DNA of 64,000 nucleotides from Flavobacteriaceae bacterium (GCA_023264015.1 JALQTJ010000003.1:1-64000), one strand, 5' to 3'. Numbered from the stretch's first letter, positions 27,263-37,084 are shown. A program made the numbers and translations. Notes: generated by a model not told the origin, from the letters alone.

Positions 27263-29870
27263 GGATTTATTTCTCCTAGGCCTTTTTTTGATATACCCAG
27301 CGTTTACCCTTTTAGCTCAAGAGACAGTGCAAGAGGTGGAGCGTCCGCCTACCTATATCATTGGTGGGGTTAAGGTAACGGGTCTTGAGAGTTATAACGA
27401 ACAAACGGTTAAGAGTTTTGCCGGATTTAGAGAGGGACAATTTCTTACGATCCCAAGTGAAGAGGTTAGTGCCAGTATCAAAAAACTGTGGAATCTAGAG
27501 CTGTTTAGCGATGTAGCCCTCTATTACACCGACATCCGAAACGATTCAATTTTCTTAGAACTTTCTGTCGTCGAACGTCCTACACTGAATAACGTGACCT
27601 TTTATGGAGTCAAAAGCAATAAGGTTGAAGGTCTTATTGAAGACACCGATTTGAAGAAAGGCAAGAAGATTACAGAGAGTCTCATAGAAAACACCAAAAA
27701 CTACCTTGAGCGCACCTATAGAGAAAAAGGATACTTAAATACTAAGGTCAATATCGCTACCAAAGTTGACACCACCATTACCAACTCACGCGATATGGTA
27801 ATTAATGTCAACAAGGGGAGCAAAGTGAAGGTTTCAGAGATTGTCTTTGACGGAATCGCTGAGCTCAAGCCAAAGACGCTTGAGAAGGCCTTGAAAAACA
27901 CCAAGCGCAAAAAAGCTTACCGCTTCTGGAAAAAATCAAAATACATCGCCGCTGATTTTGAAGACGACCTTGAACTTTTGGTTGATGCCTATGCCGAGCG
28001 TGGTTTTCGTGATGCGCGCGTGCTTTCAGATTCGGTTTACACGATTGATGAAGAGAATATCGGCATTCGGATTGGGGTAGAAGAAGGGAACAAGTATTAC
28101 TTTGGTGACATTGATTTTGTCGGAAATACCGTCTATGACGACAAAGCCCTAGCCTCTGTTTTAGGGATCGAAAAGGGCGATACGTATAACGGTGTTCAGT
28201 TGAAGAAGCGCATCGCGGATAATACGAAACCTGATGCTGAAGATTTGACCAACCTTTATCAAAATAACGGTTATCTCTTTTCGAGTATTAACCCTGTTGA
28301 GGTCTCAGCACAGCGCGATACGATCAATTTCGAGATTCGAATTATAGAGGGTAAAGAAACCTATCTCGATCACGTTGAAATCACCGGAAATGACAAGACC
28401 AATGACCACGTAATCTATCGTGAACTTCGCACAAAACCAGGTCAAAAGTACAGCAAAGACAATATTGTAAGAACTATTCGAGAATTGGGCCAGTTAGGAT
28501 TCTTTGATCCTGAACAAATTTCTCCCGATGTGGTGAATCCTGATCCGAATGCGGGTACGGTTGATTTGAACTACTCTTTAGTCGAGGCCGGATCTAGCCA
28601 GATCGAGCTCCAAGGAGGTGTCGGTGGAGGTGGATTTATAGGTACGCTTGGGTTGTCGTTCAACAACTTCTCGATGCGTAACATCTTTAACAAAGAGGCC
28701 TATAAACCCGTGCCTATGGGAGACGGACAGACGTTTGCCTTACGACTTCAAGCGAGTAGAACTTTTAGAGTGTACAGCTTGAATTTTGCTGAGCCTTGGT
28801 TGGGCGGACAAAAGCCTGTGCGATTCAATGTTTCTCTGCAGCAAACCCAGCAGTTCGCCTCACAGTTCAGAAACGGACGGTTCGATGTCGATAAATCGCG
28901 CGGTTTCGGAATCATTGGATTGAATACGGGCCTCTCAAAACGCGTACAGTGGCCAGACGATTTCTTTGTGGTGTCGCATGCGCTTAGTTTTCAGAACTAC
29001 GATTTTCAGAATTACAATTTAGGGTTATTCAATTTTGGTAACGGGAGTTCGAATTCATTCTCTTACAGTTTTGGTTTGCAGCGCAGCTCGCAAGGTCCGA
29101 GTAGAATCTTTCCGCTCACAGGATCGAATTTTGAATTGACCGTACGAGTGACCCCGCCGTTCTCTGCCTTCTCTAAAAAAGATTACGGAGCCCTTAGAGA
29201 CAAGATTACAGACGTGACTATTCAGCTCCTTGATGAAGGTATTGATGGTCCTAACTATACCGAACTCAGCCAAGATTTAGAAGCGCTAGAAGAAGAGCGT
29301 TTCAAACTCTTGGAATTTTATAAAGTCAAGTTTAAGGGTGATTGGTATACCCGTCTAGTCGACAAGCTCGTTTTGAGAACAAACGCTGAGTTTGGATTTT
29401 TAGGAAACTATAATGATGAGATCGGTAATGTTCCTTTCGAGCGCTTCTACGTAGGGGGTGATGGACTAGGGAATTTCACCCTAGACGGACGTGAAAATAT
29501 TCAGTTACGCGGATACGAGAACAGTTCGATTACACCTTATACCGTGAATCCGATTAGCGGTAGACAGGAACAAGACGGAGGTGCGATTTACAATAAGTTT
29601 TCTTTAGAATTGCGCTATCCGGTAACCTTGAAGCCTTCGGCATCGGTCTATACCCTCGCTTTCTTAGAGGCAGGAAATGCCTTTACAGATTTCAAAACGT
29701 TTAATCCCTTTCAGTTGAAACGATCTGCAGGACTCGGGGTGCGCATTTTTATGCCCGCCTTTGGTCTTCTCGGAATCGATTTTGGATACGGATTTGACAC
29801 AGACGCTAACCCTGGATCTGTCGGCCCTAGTGGATGGCAGACTCACTTCATTATCGGTCAGCAATTCTAA
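27240..29870 (+). CDS. bamA: BamA, outer-membrane protein assembly factor
   Basis: The Omp85-family insertase of the outer membrane. About 876 residues: signal peptide (LFLLGLFLIYPAFTLLAQ), five POTRA repeats (about 35-440; e.g. YIIGGVKVTGLESYNEQTV, YYFGDIDFVGNTVYDD), then the 16-strand barrel with the VGG/ENxxLRGY-type segments and a C-terminal aromatic residue (IIGQQF). No ATG exists near the start. TTG at 27240 gives a good signal peptide; TTG at 27219 is an alternative. Either overlaps uppS by 23-44 bases. Its TAA shares a base with the next ATG. Confidence 0.95.
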   Translation: MKRHQRFKDLFLLGLFLIYPAFTLLAQETVQEVERPPTYIIGGVKVTGLESYNEQTVKSFAGFREGQFLTIPSEEVSASIKKLWNLELFSDVALYYTDIRNDSIFLELSVVERPTLNNVTFYGVKSNKVEGLIEDTDLKKGKKITESLIENTKNYLERTYREKGYLNTKVNIATKVDTTITNSRDMVINVNKGSKVKVSEIVFDGIAELKPKTLEKALKNTKRKKAYRFWKKSKYIAADFEDDLELLVDAYAERGFRDARVLSDSVYTIDEENIGIRIGVEEGNKYYFGDIDFVGNTVYDDKALASVLGIEKGDTYNGVQLKKRIADNTKPDAEDLTNLYQNNGYLFSSINPVEVSAQRDTINFEIRIIEGKETYLDHVEITGNDKTNDHVIYRELRTKPGQKYSKDNIVRTIRELGQLGFFDPEQISPDVVNPDPNAGTVDLNYSLVEAGSSQIELQGGVGGGGFIGTLGLSFNNFSMRNIFNKEAYKPVPMGDGQTFALRLQASRTFRVYSLNFAEPWLGGQKPVRFNVSLQQTQQFASQFRNGRFDVDKSRGFGIIGLNTGLSKRVQWPDDFFVVSHALSFQNYDFQNYNLGLFNFGNGSSNSFSYSFGLQRSSQGPSRIFPLTGSNFELTVRVTPPFSAFSKKDYGALRDKITDVTIQLLDEGIDGPNYTELSQDLEALEEERFKLLEFYKVKFKGDWYTRLVDKLVLRTNAEFGFLGNYNDEIGNVPFERFYVGGDGLGNFTLDGRENIQLRGYENSSITPYTVNPISGRQEQDGGAIYNKFSLELRYPVTLKPSASVYTLAFLEAGNAFTDFKTFNPFQLKRSAGLGVRIFMPAFGLLGIDFGYGFDTDANPGSVGPSGWQTHFIIGQQF

Positions 29871-30637
29871 TGCGAAATGCCATTGCCATAGGTCTTATGG
29901 TTTTGGGCTTGAATACAATGACAGCCCAAAGGGCTACACGTGTCGGATATTTAGATACCGATTATATTCTGTCTCAAATCGCACCTTACAACGAAATGCG
30001 TGCGCGACTTCTCATTCAGGCCGAGGCATGGTCGGCCGAAATCGATTCTTTAAGAATGCAGCTCGAGCGTGAACAAAGGGATTTGGCCTCAAGACGCGTG
30101 CTACTGCCCTTATCGGTAATTGAAGATAAAGAGCGCTCTCTGAATCGACTCGAACAAGAATTGATGCAACTTCAGCAAGACCGTTTCGGTCCAAACGGAG
30201 ATTTCATCACCCAAGAGATGACCGTAGTGCGTCCGATTCAGGATTTAATTTTTGAAGTGGTACAAGACATAGCCTCTACGCGAAAGTTTGATCTCATTCT
30301 AGACAAGTCTTCTGAGGTGGTGATGCTTTTTGCAGCTCCTCAGTTCGACATTAGTGATCTTGTCTTACGCGAGCTAGCGCGTAATTATGAGGTGCGCTTA
30401 ACAGGAGAAGAGGGCGCTGTTCAAGACCGTTTGAATGCCCAAGACACAGATAGCACAGCTGCTGAAACCTCTCAGGCTCAAGAAGAGCGAAAAAAGGCTC
30501 TTGAACGCATAGAAAGTGAACGAGAGCAGCGCAGAAAGGCCTATATTAGCAAGCGCGAAGAAGTGCTGAAGGCTCGAGCCGCTCGAGAGAAAGAAATTGA
30601 AGCACAAAAAACGCAAAACAAAGACTCAATTAATTGA
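29870..30637 (+). CDS. OmpH/Skp-family periplasmic chaperone, long form
   Basis: A Skp-like holdase for outer-membrane proteins. The 255-residue protein has a signal peptide (about 1-21), the start RVGYLDTDYILSQIAPYNEM of the OmpH family, a coiled-coil body, and the SSEVVMLFAAPQFDISDLVLREL closing region. Unlike the second copy, it has a highly charged helical tail (about 200-255; Glu, Lys, Arg repeats). ATG at 29870 overlaps the bamA stop by one base (TAATG). Skp homologues next to bamA are usual. Confidence 0.88.
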   Translation: MRNAIAIGLMVLGLNTMTAQRATRVGYLDTDYILSQIAPYNEMRARLLIQAEAWSAEIDSLRMQLEREQRDLASRRVLLPLSVIEDKERSLNRLEQELMQLQQDRFGPNGDFITQEMTVVRPIQDLIFEVVQDIASTRKFDLILDKSSEVVMLFAAPQFDISDLVLRELARNYEVRLTGEEGAVQDRLNAQDTDSTAAETSQAQEERKKALERIESEREQRRKAYISKREEVLKARAAREKEIEAQKTQNKDSIN

Positions 30638-30639
30638 AT

Positions 30640-31149
30640 ATGAAAACCATGAAACATTACGTACTCGCTCTTGTAGCGCTATTTTCAGTAACGACTGCAG
30701 CAGTTGCACAATCTAAAGTTGCTCATATCAATGTGCAGCAGTTGCTTATGGATATGCCTGAAATGAAGGCTGCGCAAGAAGAATTGAAGAAACTAGAGGC
30801 TACTTACCGTGCCGACATCGAGTCTTCAGTAGCTGAATTGCAGAAAAAGTTGGTGACCTATCAGAACGAAGCAGCGTCAAAAACAGCTGAAGAAAACAAA
30901 GCACGTGCCGACGAATTGCAAGGTGCGGAGCGCAACATCGCAAATGCAGAGCAGGCCGCAATGGGAGAGCTACAGCGCAAGCAACAAGATCTATTTGCTC
31001 CTATCTCTGAAAAGGCAAAAGTTGCCATAGAAAAGGTAGCCGCAGCTCAGGGGTTTGATTATGTTATCGATGCTAGCCCTGGATCTGGACTTATCGTATT
31101 TACCGGAAAAGATTTAATGGCTGATGTTAAAAAAGAACTCGGGTTCTAA
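30640..31149 (+). CDS. OmpH/Skp-family periplasmic chaperone, short form
   Basis: The second Skp paralogue, 169 residues, of normal family length. It has a signal peptide (about 1-23, ending VAQS), the SKVAHINVQQLLMDMPEMKAA N-terminal strand-helix, an Ala/Glu-rich coiled coil, and the C-terminal YVIDASPGSGLIVFTGKDLM. ATG at 30640 is 2 bases after the stop of the first copy; an in-frame TTG at 30634 is less likely. It is closed by an intrinsic terminator. Confidence 0.9.
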   Translation: MKTMKHYVLALVALFSVTTAAVAQSKVAHINVQQLLMDMPEMKAAQEELKKLEATYRADIESSVAELQKKLVTYQNEAASKTAEENKARADELQGAERNIANAEQAAMGELQRKQQDLFAPISEKAKVAIEKVAAAQGFDYVIDASPGSGLIVFTGKDLMADVKKELGF

Positions 31150-31171
31150 ACAAGAGCAAAACTGAATAAAT

Positions 31172-31198
31172 AAAACCGCCCACTGAGGCGGTTTTTTT
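31172..31198 (+). terminator. Intrinsic terminator after the bamA-skp unit
   Basis: Stem AAAACCGCC / GGCGGTTTT with a 6-base loop (31181-31186) and a seven-T run (31192-31198). It ends only 9 bases before the murI ATG, so murI needs readthrough or a promoter inside this region. Confidence 0.9.
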
Positions 31199-31206
31199 GT
31201 CTTCAA

Positions 31207-31995
31207 ATGCAAAAGAGTTTGTCGCCACGCATAGGCGTTTTTGATTCAGGTATTGGGGGGTTGACAGTACTCAAGTCTCTTCAGCAACGTCTTCCTGAGG
31301 CCCATTTTGTGTATTATGCCGATTCACAAAATGCTCCTTATGGTGCACTAGATGGGGGTACTTTGTTAGCCTACAGTGAGCGCATAGTGCAGTATCTAAT
31401 CCGCCGAGAAGTAGATCTTATTGTAGTGGCATGCAATACCGTAACAACTGAAGTAATCGATCAATTACGAGCGCTGTATCCGCTGCCGTTTGTGGGTATT
31501 GAGCCTGCCATTAAACCTGCTACGAGGGGCGCTCAAAATAAATCTATTGGTGTTTTAGCAACGGCTCGTACCCTGCAGAGTAAAGGCTATCAGCGCACTA
31601 GAGATGAGTACGCAAAATCCTTTAAAGTAATCGAAAGGCCTGGGATTGGGCTGGTAGAAGAAATCGAAAAGGGTGTATTTGACAGTCCTGAACTTATAAG
31701 GCTTGTGCAGTCTTTTGTCGATGACTTCGAACGCCAACCCATTGACACCCTTGTGTTAGGTTGCACGCATTATATTTTGATAAAACCCTTATTTGAGCGC
31801 CTTTTTGCGACACCGGTGACTCTTTTAGATGCTAATGAGGCTGTTGCACGCCGCACTCAAGAAATTGCAAAACCTGCCGAAGAAGTGTTTCAGATGGTTG
31901 AATGTTACACAAGCGGATCAACCGAGCTATTAGAAGCAGTGGTAAAGTATCTTGACATCGCTTTTGTTAGAAGCATAGAAGCGTTAACGCTCTAA
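31207..31995 (+). CDS. murI: Glutamate racemase
   Basis: It makes D-glutamate for peptidoglycan. The 262-residue protein carries both catalytic cysteines: Cys76 in ACNTVT and Cys186 in LGCTHY. The N-terminal VFDSGIGGLTVL and YYADSQNAPYG motifs are intact. It follows the skp terminator and ends 4 bases inside the convergent folA gene. Confidence 0.96.
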   Translation: MQKSLSPRIGVFDSGIGGLTVLKSLQQRLPEAHFVYYADSQNAPYGALDGGTLLAYSERIVQYLIRREVDLIVVACNTVTTEVIDQLRALYPLPFVGIEPAIKPATRGAQNKSIGVLATARTLQSKGYQRTRDEYAKSFKVIERPGIGLVEEIEKGVFDSPELIRLVQSFVDDFERQPIDTLVLGCTHYILIKPLFERLFATPVTLLDANEAVARRTQEIAKPAEEVFQMVECYTSGSTELLEAVVKYLDIAFVRSIEALTL

Positions 31996-32483
31996 ATTCT
32001 TTCGTAAGTGACAATTTCGAAGTCGTATGGATTCTGTTCGTCTTTGGCGAAGTATTCGCTATGGGTACGCTTCCAATCGGCGGCAACAAATTCAGGAAAG
32101 AAGGTGTCTGCTTCAACAGTAGCCTTAACGTGCGTCAAAACCATTTTCGTAGCGAGTGGGAGAGCGAGAGCGTAAATTTGCGCTCCACCGACGATAAAAA
32201 CGGTGGAGTCTTTGCAAAGGTCAATGGCTCCTTGAATACTAGTGGCTATCCCTTCTACTTCAAACTTAGGCTGGTATTCGGGGTTGGTACTAATGACGAT
32301 ATGGTCTCTATTTTTTAGTTTTCCCGGAAGGCTTTCGAGTGTTTTTCTCCCCATAATGATAGGGTGCCCTGAGGTTAGCGTTTTGAAGTGTGCGAAGTCT
32401 TTAGGTAAGTGCCAAGGCAGGTCATTCTGTCTTCCCATTGCACGGTTTTCTGCCAGAGCGGCAACAATGATGATTTCTTTCAT
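31992..32483 (-). CDS. folA: Dihydrofolate reductase
   Basis: It reduces dihydrofolate to tetrahydrofolate with NADPH, recycling the product of ThyA encoded just upstream. The 163-residue protein has ALAENRAMGRQNDLPWHLPKDF (active-site Asp in the LPKDF segment), the NADPH motif MGRKTLESLPGKLKNR, and IFVGGAQIY-type VFIVGGAQIYALAL. It has an ATG start, 13 bases after thyA. Confidence 0.96.
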   Translation of the reverse strand: MKEIIIVAALAENRAMGRQNDLPWHLPKDFAHFKTLTSGHPIIMGRKTLESLPGKLKNRDHIVISTNPEYQPKFEVEGIATSIQGAIDLCKDSTVFIVGGAQIYALALPLATKMVLTHVKATVEADTFFPEFVAADWKRTHSEYFAKDEQNPYDFEIVTYERI

Positions 32484-32496
32484 GAGATCAAAGAAC

Positions 32497-33321
32497 TTAA
32501 ACCGCTACAGGCGCTTTTATAGCGGGGTGGGGATCGTATCCGATGAGTTCGAAATCTTCAAAATCAAAGGCGTCTATATCTTTAATGGACGGATTTAGCT
32601 TCATAGAGGGCAAGGGCCTTTGCTCACGACTCAGTTGCAACTTGACTTGCTCAAGGTGGTTGCTGTAGATGTGTACATCGCCAAAGGTGTGAACAAAGTC
32701 TCCTAGAGCTAAATCACAAACCTGCGCGACCATCATAGTGAGTAGGGCGTAAGAGGCAATATTAAAGGGGACTCCTAAAAAAACATCTGCACTTCTTTGA
32801 TAGAGTTGGCAGGATAGCTTACCGTCTGAAACATAGAACTGAAAAAAAGCATGGCAAGGCGGAAGCGCCGCTTTGTTATTAGCTACATTTTCTTCGAAAG
32901 ATTTGCCGCTATCGGGCATGACACTAGGATTCCATGCACTGACGAGCATTCGACGGCTATCTGGGTTGGTTTTAATAGTTTCTATGACATTTTTGATCTG
33001 ATCGATGCCTTCGCTATTCCAGTTACGCCATTGATGTCCGTAAACAGGTCCTAAATCACCGTTTGGGTTGGCCCACTCGTTCCAAATACTCACCTTGTTG
33101 TCGGTTAAGTACGTAATATTAGTGTCTCCTTTTAGGAACCAGAGTAATTCATAGATGATCGATTTGAGGTGCACCTTTTTAGTGGTGACCAAAGGGAATC
33201 CTTCATTCAGATCAAATCGCATTTGATAGCCAAAGGTGCTGTAGGTTCCTGTTCCGGTGCGGTCACTTTTGAAGTGCCCGTTATCCAATACGTGTTGTAA
33301 CAATTGATGGTAGGCCTGCAT
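32497..33321 (-). CDS. thyA: Thymidylate synthase (ThyA type)
   Basis: It methylates dUMP to dTMP with methylene-tetrahydrofolate. The 274-residue protein has the catalytic Cys in [12 protein letters not shown] (about residue 155), the [19 protein letters not shown] folate segment, and DxHIYSNH near the C-terminus. The minus-strand order nupC-thyA-folA links nucleoside uptake and dTMP synthesis. A TATCTTTA box at 33346-33353, close to the -7 consensus, may give it its own start. Confidence 0.97.
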   Translation of the reverse strand: MQAYHQLLQHVLDNGHFKSDRTGTGTYSTFGYQMRFDLNEGFPLVTTKKVHLKSIIYELLWFLKGDTNITYLTDNKVSIWNEWANPNGDLGPVYGHQWRNWNSEGIDQIKNVIETIKTNPDSRRMLVSAWNPSVMPDSGKSFEENVANNKAALPPCHAFFQFYVSDGKLSCQLYQRSADVFLGVPFNIASYALLTMMVAQVCDLALGDFVHTFGDVHIYSNHLEQVKLQLSREQRPLPSMKLNPSIKDIDAFDFEDFELIGYDPHPAIKAPVAV

Positions 33322-33417
33322 AGTCTATGAAGTACTTTTAAGCATTAAAGATACCATCTAGATGAGCGTCTATACCCCCGCTTCGGGATAGATTATCTTC
33401 AGGTTATTAACGGTGTT

Positions 33418-34710
33418 TTAACCCAATATCATTCCCGCAATGGTGGCCGAAAGGAGTGAGGCGATCGATCCTGCAATCAGCGCTTTAAAGCCCAATTCTG
33501 AGAGGTTTTTGCGCTGAGAAGGGGCAATGGTTCCAATACCTCCTAATTGTATTCCAATAGAGGCAAAGTTGGCAAATCCACACAGCATATAGGTAGCCAT
33601 GAGAACTGATTTGTCATAGGCGAGATGAACGGCATTACTCGCGTCTTTAAGGTCTGCGAGTTGGGTGTAGGCCACGAATTCTGAGGCTACTAATTTGATC
33701 CCTAATAATTGCCCCATGAGACTGAGGTCTTCTTTTGCTACCCCTATGATGTACATGAGAGGAGCGAAAATAGTACCTAGAATGGCCTCGAGTGAGATGC
33801 TGTCGTACCCCCAGAGCGGAGCTAAGGTTTCATTAAGGCCTCCAATACCTCCTATAAACCCTAAAATTCCATTGATCATAGCGATAAAAGCAACGAAAAC
33901 TAAGAGCATAGCCCCTACGTTAAGGGCAAGCTTTAATCCTTCGGTAGTTCCACTGGCGAGTGCATCTAGGGCATTTGATCCTACAGATTGGTCTGAGATT
34001 TCAATCTTTTCATCCACTGATGCTGTTTGGGGTAAGATGAGTTTTGCAATGATTATAGCTCCAGGAGCGGCCATCACCGAGGCGGCGATGAGGTGGCGTG
34101 CAAAAGACAAACGCATTTCAGGGTCTGATCCGCCTAAAAAACCGACATAAGAGGCGAGAACCCCTCCTGCAACGGTAGCCATTCCTCCGGTCATTACGAG
34201 TAAGATTTCAGAGCGATTCATCTTTGGCAGGTAGGCCTTGATAAGTAATGGAGCCTCGGTTTGACCTAAAAATATGTTTCCAGCTACGGAAAGACTTTCA
34301 GCTCCTGAGATCCCGAGTGCTCGGGTAAGCAACCAGGCCAGGCCTTTGACCACGCGTTGAATGATTCCGAAGTAGTAGAGGATCGAAGTGAGGGCAGAGA
34401 AAAAGACAATCGTAGGTAAAATCTGAAGTGCGAAAACGTATCCGATGGTTGGGTTCGAGGCGTCGATAAGATTGCCAAATAAGAAGAGACTTCCACTTTC
34501 AGTGAATTCGAGCACGGCGGTGAAGAATCCGCCCATAACGTTGAATACTTGTTTGACCCATCCTATTTTGAGTACGCCGAAGGCCAAAATAAATTGCAGC
34601 GAAAGACCGATTAAAATGGTTTTCCATTTAATGGCTTTGCGCTCTGAGCTTAATAAATAGGCGATGCCCAATAAAACAATGATTCCGATTATTCCTCTAA
34701 GTATCGCCAT
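33418..34710 (-). CDS. Concentrative nucleoside transporter (NupC/CNT family)
   Basis: An inner-membrane nucleoside symporter. The 430-residue protein has about ten hydrophobic helices. CNT signatures visible: GGMATVAGGVLASYVGF in the middle and the substrate-binding GNxFLGQTEAPLLIKAYLPKM segment, followed by ASEFVAYTQL and CGFANFASIGIQLGG. The coupling ion (proton or sodium) cannot be told. It has an ATG start, 24 bases after the nuclease gene. Confidence 0.92.
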   Translation of the reverse strand: MAILRGIIGIIVLLGIAYLLSSERKAIKWKTILIGLSLQFILAFGVLKIGWVKQVFNVMGGFFTAVLEFTESGSLFLFGNLIDASNPTIGYVFALQILPTIVFFSALTSILYYFGIIQRVVKGLAWLLTRALGISGAESLSVAGNIFLGQTEAPLLIKAYLPKMNRSEILLVMTGGMATVAGGVLASYVGFLGGSDPEMRLSFARHLIAASVMAAPGAIIIAKLILPQTASVDEKIEISDQSVGSNALDALASGTTEGLKLALNVGAMLLVFVAFIAMINGILGFIGGIGGLNETLAPLWGYDSISLEAILGTIFAPLMYIIGVAKEDLSLMGQLLGIKLVASEFVAYTQLADLKDASNAVHLAYDKSVLMATYMLCGFANFASIGIQLGGIGTIAPSQRKNLSELGFKALIAGSIASLLSATIAGMILG

Positions 34711-34729
34711 CTTAAAATTTCAAAGGTGC

Positions 34730-34737
34730 CAAAGTTA
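34730..34737 (-). promoter_or_regulatory. Candidate -7 box for nupC
   Basis: TAACTTTG on the minus strand, 19 bases before the nupC ATG, overlapping the end of the nuclease gene. The -7 match is full but no -33 TTG is evident. Confidence 0.35.
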
Positions 34738-35334
34738 GGAAAGATTTCTTCTTTCGAGTTCGTCTCTGATCGCTGCCGCTTTTTCATAGTCTTCATCTGT
34801 TACCGCCTTTTTTAGGGCCGCGCGCAGTTGCTTTTCAGAATACGATTGGTAAGTCGAAGTTGGGGCAGAGGTTACTGTTTCTATGTCTTCTTGAGGTTTT
34901 TGAGTCACCGTCATATCAATGGATGAAAAGGTGATTCCGGCCTGGTCAAGAATTTCATCGTAGGTATGAATAGGGGCACCAAAACGTGCGGCTAATGCCA
35001 CGGCATCACTGGTGCGCGCATCAATGATCTCTTCGGTTTGATCTCTTGAGCAAATAAGACTCGCGTAGAAGATACCTTCCTTTAGTTTATGAATGAGGAC
35101 GTATTCTAGACTGATGTCAAAACGGCTTAGGGTGTTTTTAAAAAGATCGTGTGTGAGAGGTCTTGGTGGTTTGAGATCTTCTTCAAGAGCTACGGCTATA
35201 GCCTGAGCCTCAAAGGCGCCAATAACAATTGGTAGTTTGCGGTCTCCAGACTCTTCGGCAAGTATCAATGCATAGGCACCGTTTTGTGCCTGACTGTATG
35301 AAATGCCCTTTATGATGAGTGGAACCGTATGCAT
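34735..35334 (-). CDS. Bifunctional nuclease family protein (DUF151) with a C-terminal UVR motif
   Basis: A 199-residue protein. An N-terminal DUF151/BFN domain (about 1-130; IKGISYSQAQNGAYALILAE, LPIVIGAFEAQAIA, DARTSDAVALAARF) is followed by a linker and a UVR helix pair (about 165-195; LRAALKKAVTDEDYEKAAAIRDELE) like that in UvrB/UvrC. BFN proteins have been described as DNases/RNases; that is family knowledge. I chose ATG 35334 over TTG 35343. It lies just downstream of etfA. Confidence 0.85.
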   Translation of the reverse strand: MHTVPLIIKGISYSQAQNGAYALILAEESGDRKLPIVIGAFEAQAIAVALEEDLKPPRPLTHDLFKNTLSRFDISLEYVLIHKLKEGIFYASLICSRDQTEEIIDARTSDAVALAARFGAPIHTYDEILDQAGITFSSIDMTVTQKPQEDIETVTSAPTSTYQSYSEKQLRAALKKAVTDEDYEKAAAIRDELERRNLS

Positions 35335-35354
35335 AAAGGGCAAAATAAGCGTTT

Positions 35355-36311
35355 TTAGGCGTTTTGTGCTTTAAAGTCTTTTAATTTTTCAATCAGTTGA
35401 GGTACGACTTCAAAAGCATCTCCGACTACGCCGTAATCTGCTGCTTTAAAAAAGGGAGCCTCAGGATCATTATTGATCACCACTTTTACTTTTGAGGCAT
35501 TGATTCCTGCCAAGTGTTGGATTGCCCCTGAGATACCAATGGCGATGTAAAGATTGGTAGCGACCGGTTTTCCGGTTTGGCCCACGTGCTCACCGTGAGG
35601 CCTCCATCCCATATCTGATACAGGTTTTGAGCAGGCTGTTGCAGCACCTAAGACCTCTGCCAATTCTTCAATCATCCCCCAGTTTTCAGGCCCTTTGAGT
35701 CCTCTACCCGCTGACACTACGATATCGGCATCTGCAATAGTCGCCTTTCCGCTCGCTTTTTCAGCTCCTTCAGAGGTTACTTTGGCGTCTGCTAAAGTGG
35801 CTGACTTAGCAATGACTTGAACTGATTTTTCATTGGGTTGTGCTCCAAAGGCATTTTTAGCGAGACCAATAACAACGGTTTCGGTAGTTGCCTTAGTGTA
35901 AGCGAAACCTTTGTTGGTGAACACGCTGCGCTTATATACTGAAGCTCCATCTTGAGTTTCAGGAAGACCCACTACATTCGGAATATAGGCAGCTTCAAGT
36001 TGGGCTGCTACTAAGGCACCGAAGTATTTTGCATCTGCGCTTGAGCCGATCACTACCGTAGTGGCGGAGACTTCTTTAGCGGTTTCGGCAATGAGTTGCG
36101 CTGTTTGCTCTGCAGTTAATGTGGTGGCAGCGGTCTCGAGGACGTGAATTTCATCTACGCCGTACGCGCCGCAATCAGAGGCATCTGTTGCGTTAACGGT
36201 CAATCCGAAGACCTTATCTCCGTTCGCTAGGGCAGACGCATAAGAGGCAAGTTCTGCTGCCGATTTTTTCAATTTTGAATCTTCAGCTTCGAGGTAAACA
36301 AGTAGGGCCAT
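35355..36311 (-). CDS. etfA: Electron transfer flavoprotein alpha subunit
   Basis: The FAD-binding subunit of ETF, which passes electrons from acyl-CoA and other dehydrogenases to the quinone pool. The 318-residue protein has the C-terminal FAD domain with GRGLKGPENW, KPVSDMGWRPHGEHVGQTGKPVATNLYIAIGISGAIQHLAG and the NxDPEAPFF motif. ATG at 36311 is used; an upstream in-frame start at 36347 would only add residues unlike the family and would overlap etfB. It begins 1 base after etfB. Confidence 0.95.
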   Translation of the reverse strand: MALLVYLEAEDSKLKKSAAELASYASALANGDKVFGLTVNATDASDCGAYGVDEIHVLETAATTLTAEQTAQLIAETAKEVSATTVVIGSSADAKYFGALVAAQLEAAYIPNVVGLPETQDGASVYKRSVFTNKGFAYTKATTETVVIGLAKNAFGAQPNEKSVQVIAKSATLADAKVTSEGAEKASGKATIADADIVVSAGRGLKGPENWGMIEELAEVLGAATACSKPVSDMGWRPHGEHVGQTGKPVATNLYIAIGISGAIQHLAGINASKVKVVINNDPEAPFFKAADYGVVGDAFEVVPQLIEKLKDFKAQNA

Positions 36312-36312
36312 A

Positions 36313-37059
36313 TTATAAAACTTTAGCTTCTTTGTGTAATAAGTCAACTAGGGTGTCAAGGTCTGTGGGTTCAACGAGTGTGACTTCGCCTTTAGCCGCA
36401 GGCCTTTCAAAACGTATATCATTGGTTCGAGCCGCCACATTTTCTGCGGGAAGCACGTCTATGGGTTTTTGTCTTGCCATCATGATCCCGCGCATATTTG
36501 GAATCTTTAGATCCGACTCTTCAACCAATCCTTTTTGTGCTCCAATGACTAAGGGTAAGCTTGAACTAAGGCGTTCGTTTCCGCCATCTATTTCGCGCAC
36601 TGCCTTCGCCTGAGTACCTTCGATCTCCAAATTGACGCAGGTATTGATAAAGGCGTACCCGCAGTGGTGGGCAATTAATCCGGGCACCATGGCACCGTTA
36701 TAATCAATAGACTCGCGTCCGCAAATTACCAAATCGTAATGTTCGCGTTGAATCAGCGATGAAAGTTGAGCGGCAACAAAGAATCCGTCTGTGGGAGCTG
36801 CGTCAATGCGAAAGCCTTTATCTGCTCCAATAGCTAGGGCTTTGCGCATGATGGGTTCTACGTTAGAGGTCCCAACAGTGGCTATATTTACTTCTGCGCC
36901 TTGCTTCTCTTGAAACCAAATGGCACGGGTTAAGCCAAACTCATCGTTGGGGTTGATGACAAACTGAACTCCTTGAGTGTCAAACTCGGTATCATTTGCT
37001 GTAAAATTAATTTTTGAGGTGGTGTCAGGGACCGCACTAATGCATACCAAAATCTTCAT
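36313..37059 (-). CDS. etfB: Electron transfer flavoprotein beta subunit
   Basis: The AMP-binding partner of EtfA. The 248-residue protein begins MKILVCISAVPDT, has NPNDEFGLTRAIWFQEK and the ETF-beta signature region VREIDGGNERLSSSLPLVIGAQKGLVEESDLKIPNMRGIM-type (given here for recognition only as VREIDGGNERL and IPNMRGIM). It heads the etfB-etfA-DUF151 run and is divergent from pdhB. A palindrome and -7 box lie in front of it. Confidence 0.95.
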   Translation of the reverse strand: MKILVCISAVPDTTSKINFTANDTEFDTQGVQFVINPNDEFGLTRAIWFQEKQGAEVNIATVGTSNVEPIMRKALAIGADKGFRIDAAPTDGFFVAAQLSSLIQREHYDLVICGRESIDYNGAMVPGLIAHHCGYAFINTCVNLEIEGTQAKAVREIDGGNERLSSSLPLVIGAQKGLVEESDLKIPNMRGIMMARQKPIDVLPAENVAARTNDIRFERPAAKGEVTLVEPTDLDTLVDLLHKEAKVL

Positions 37060-37084
37060 AATTCATTGGATTTATGTCTCTTTT

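Noticed and set aside
33368..33394. Hairpin with TCTAT/ATAGA ends and CCC/GGG core between nupC and thyA
   Set aside because: The stem has a bulge and no T-run follows on the minus strand, so it is not a convincing terminator; no riboswitch pattern recognised.
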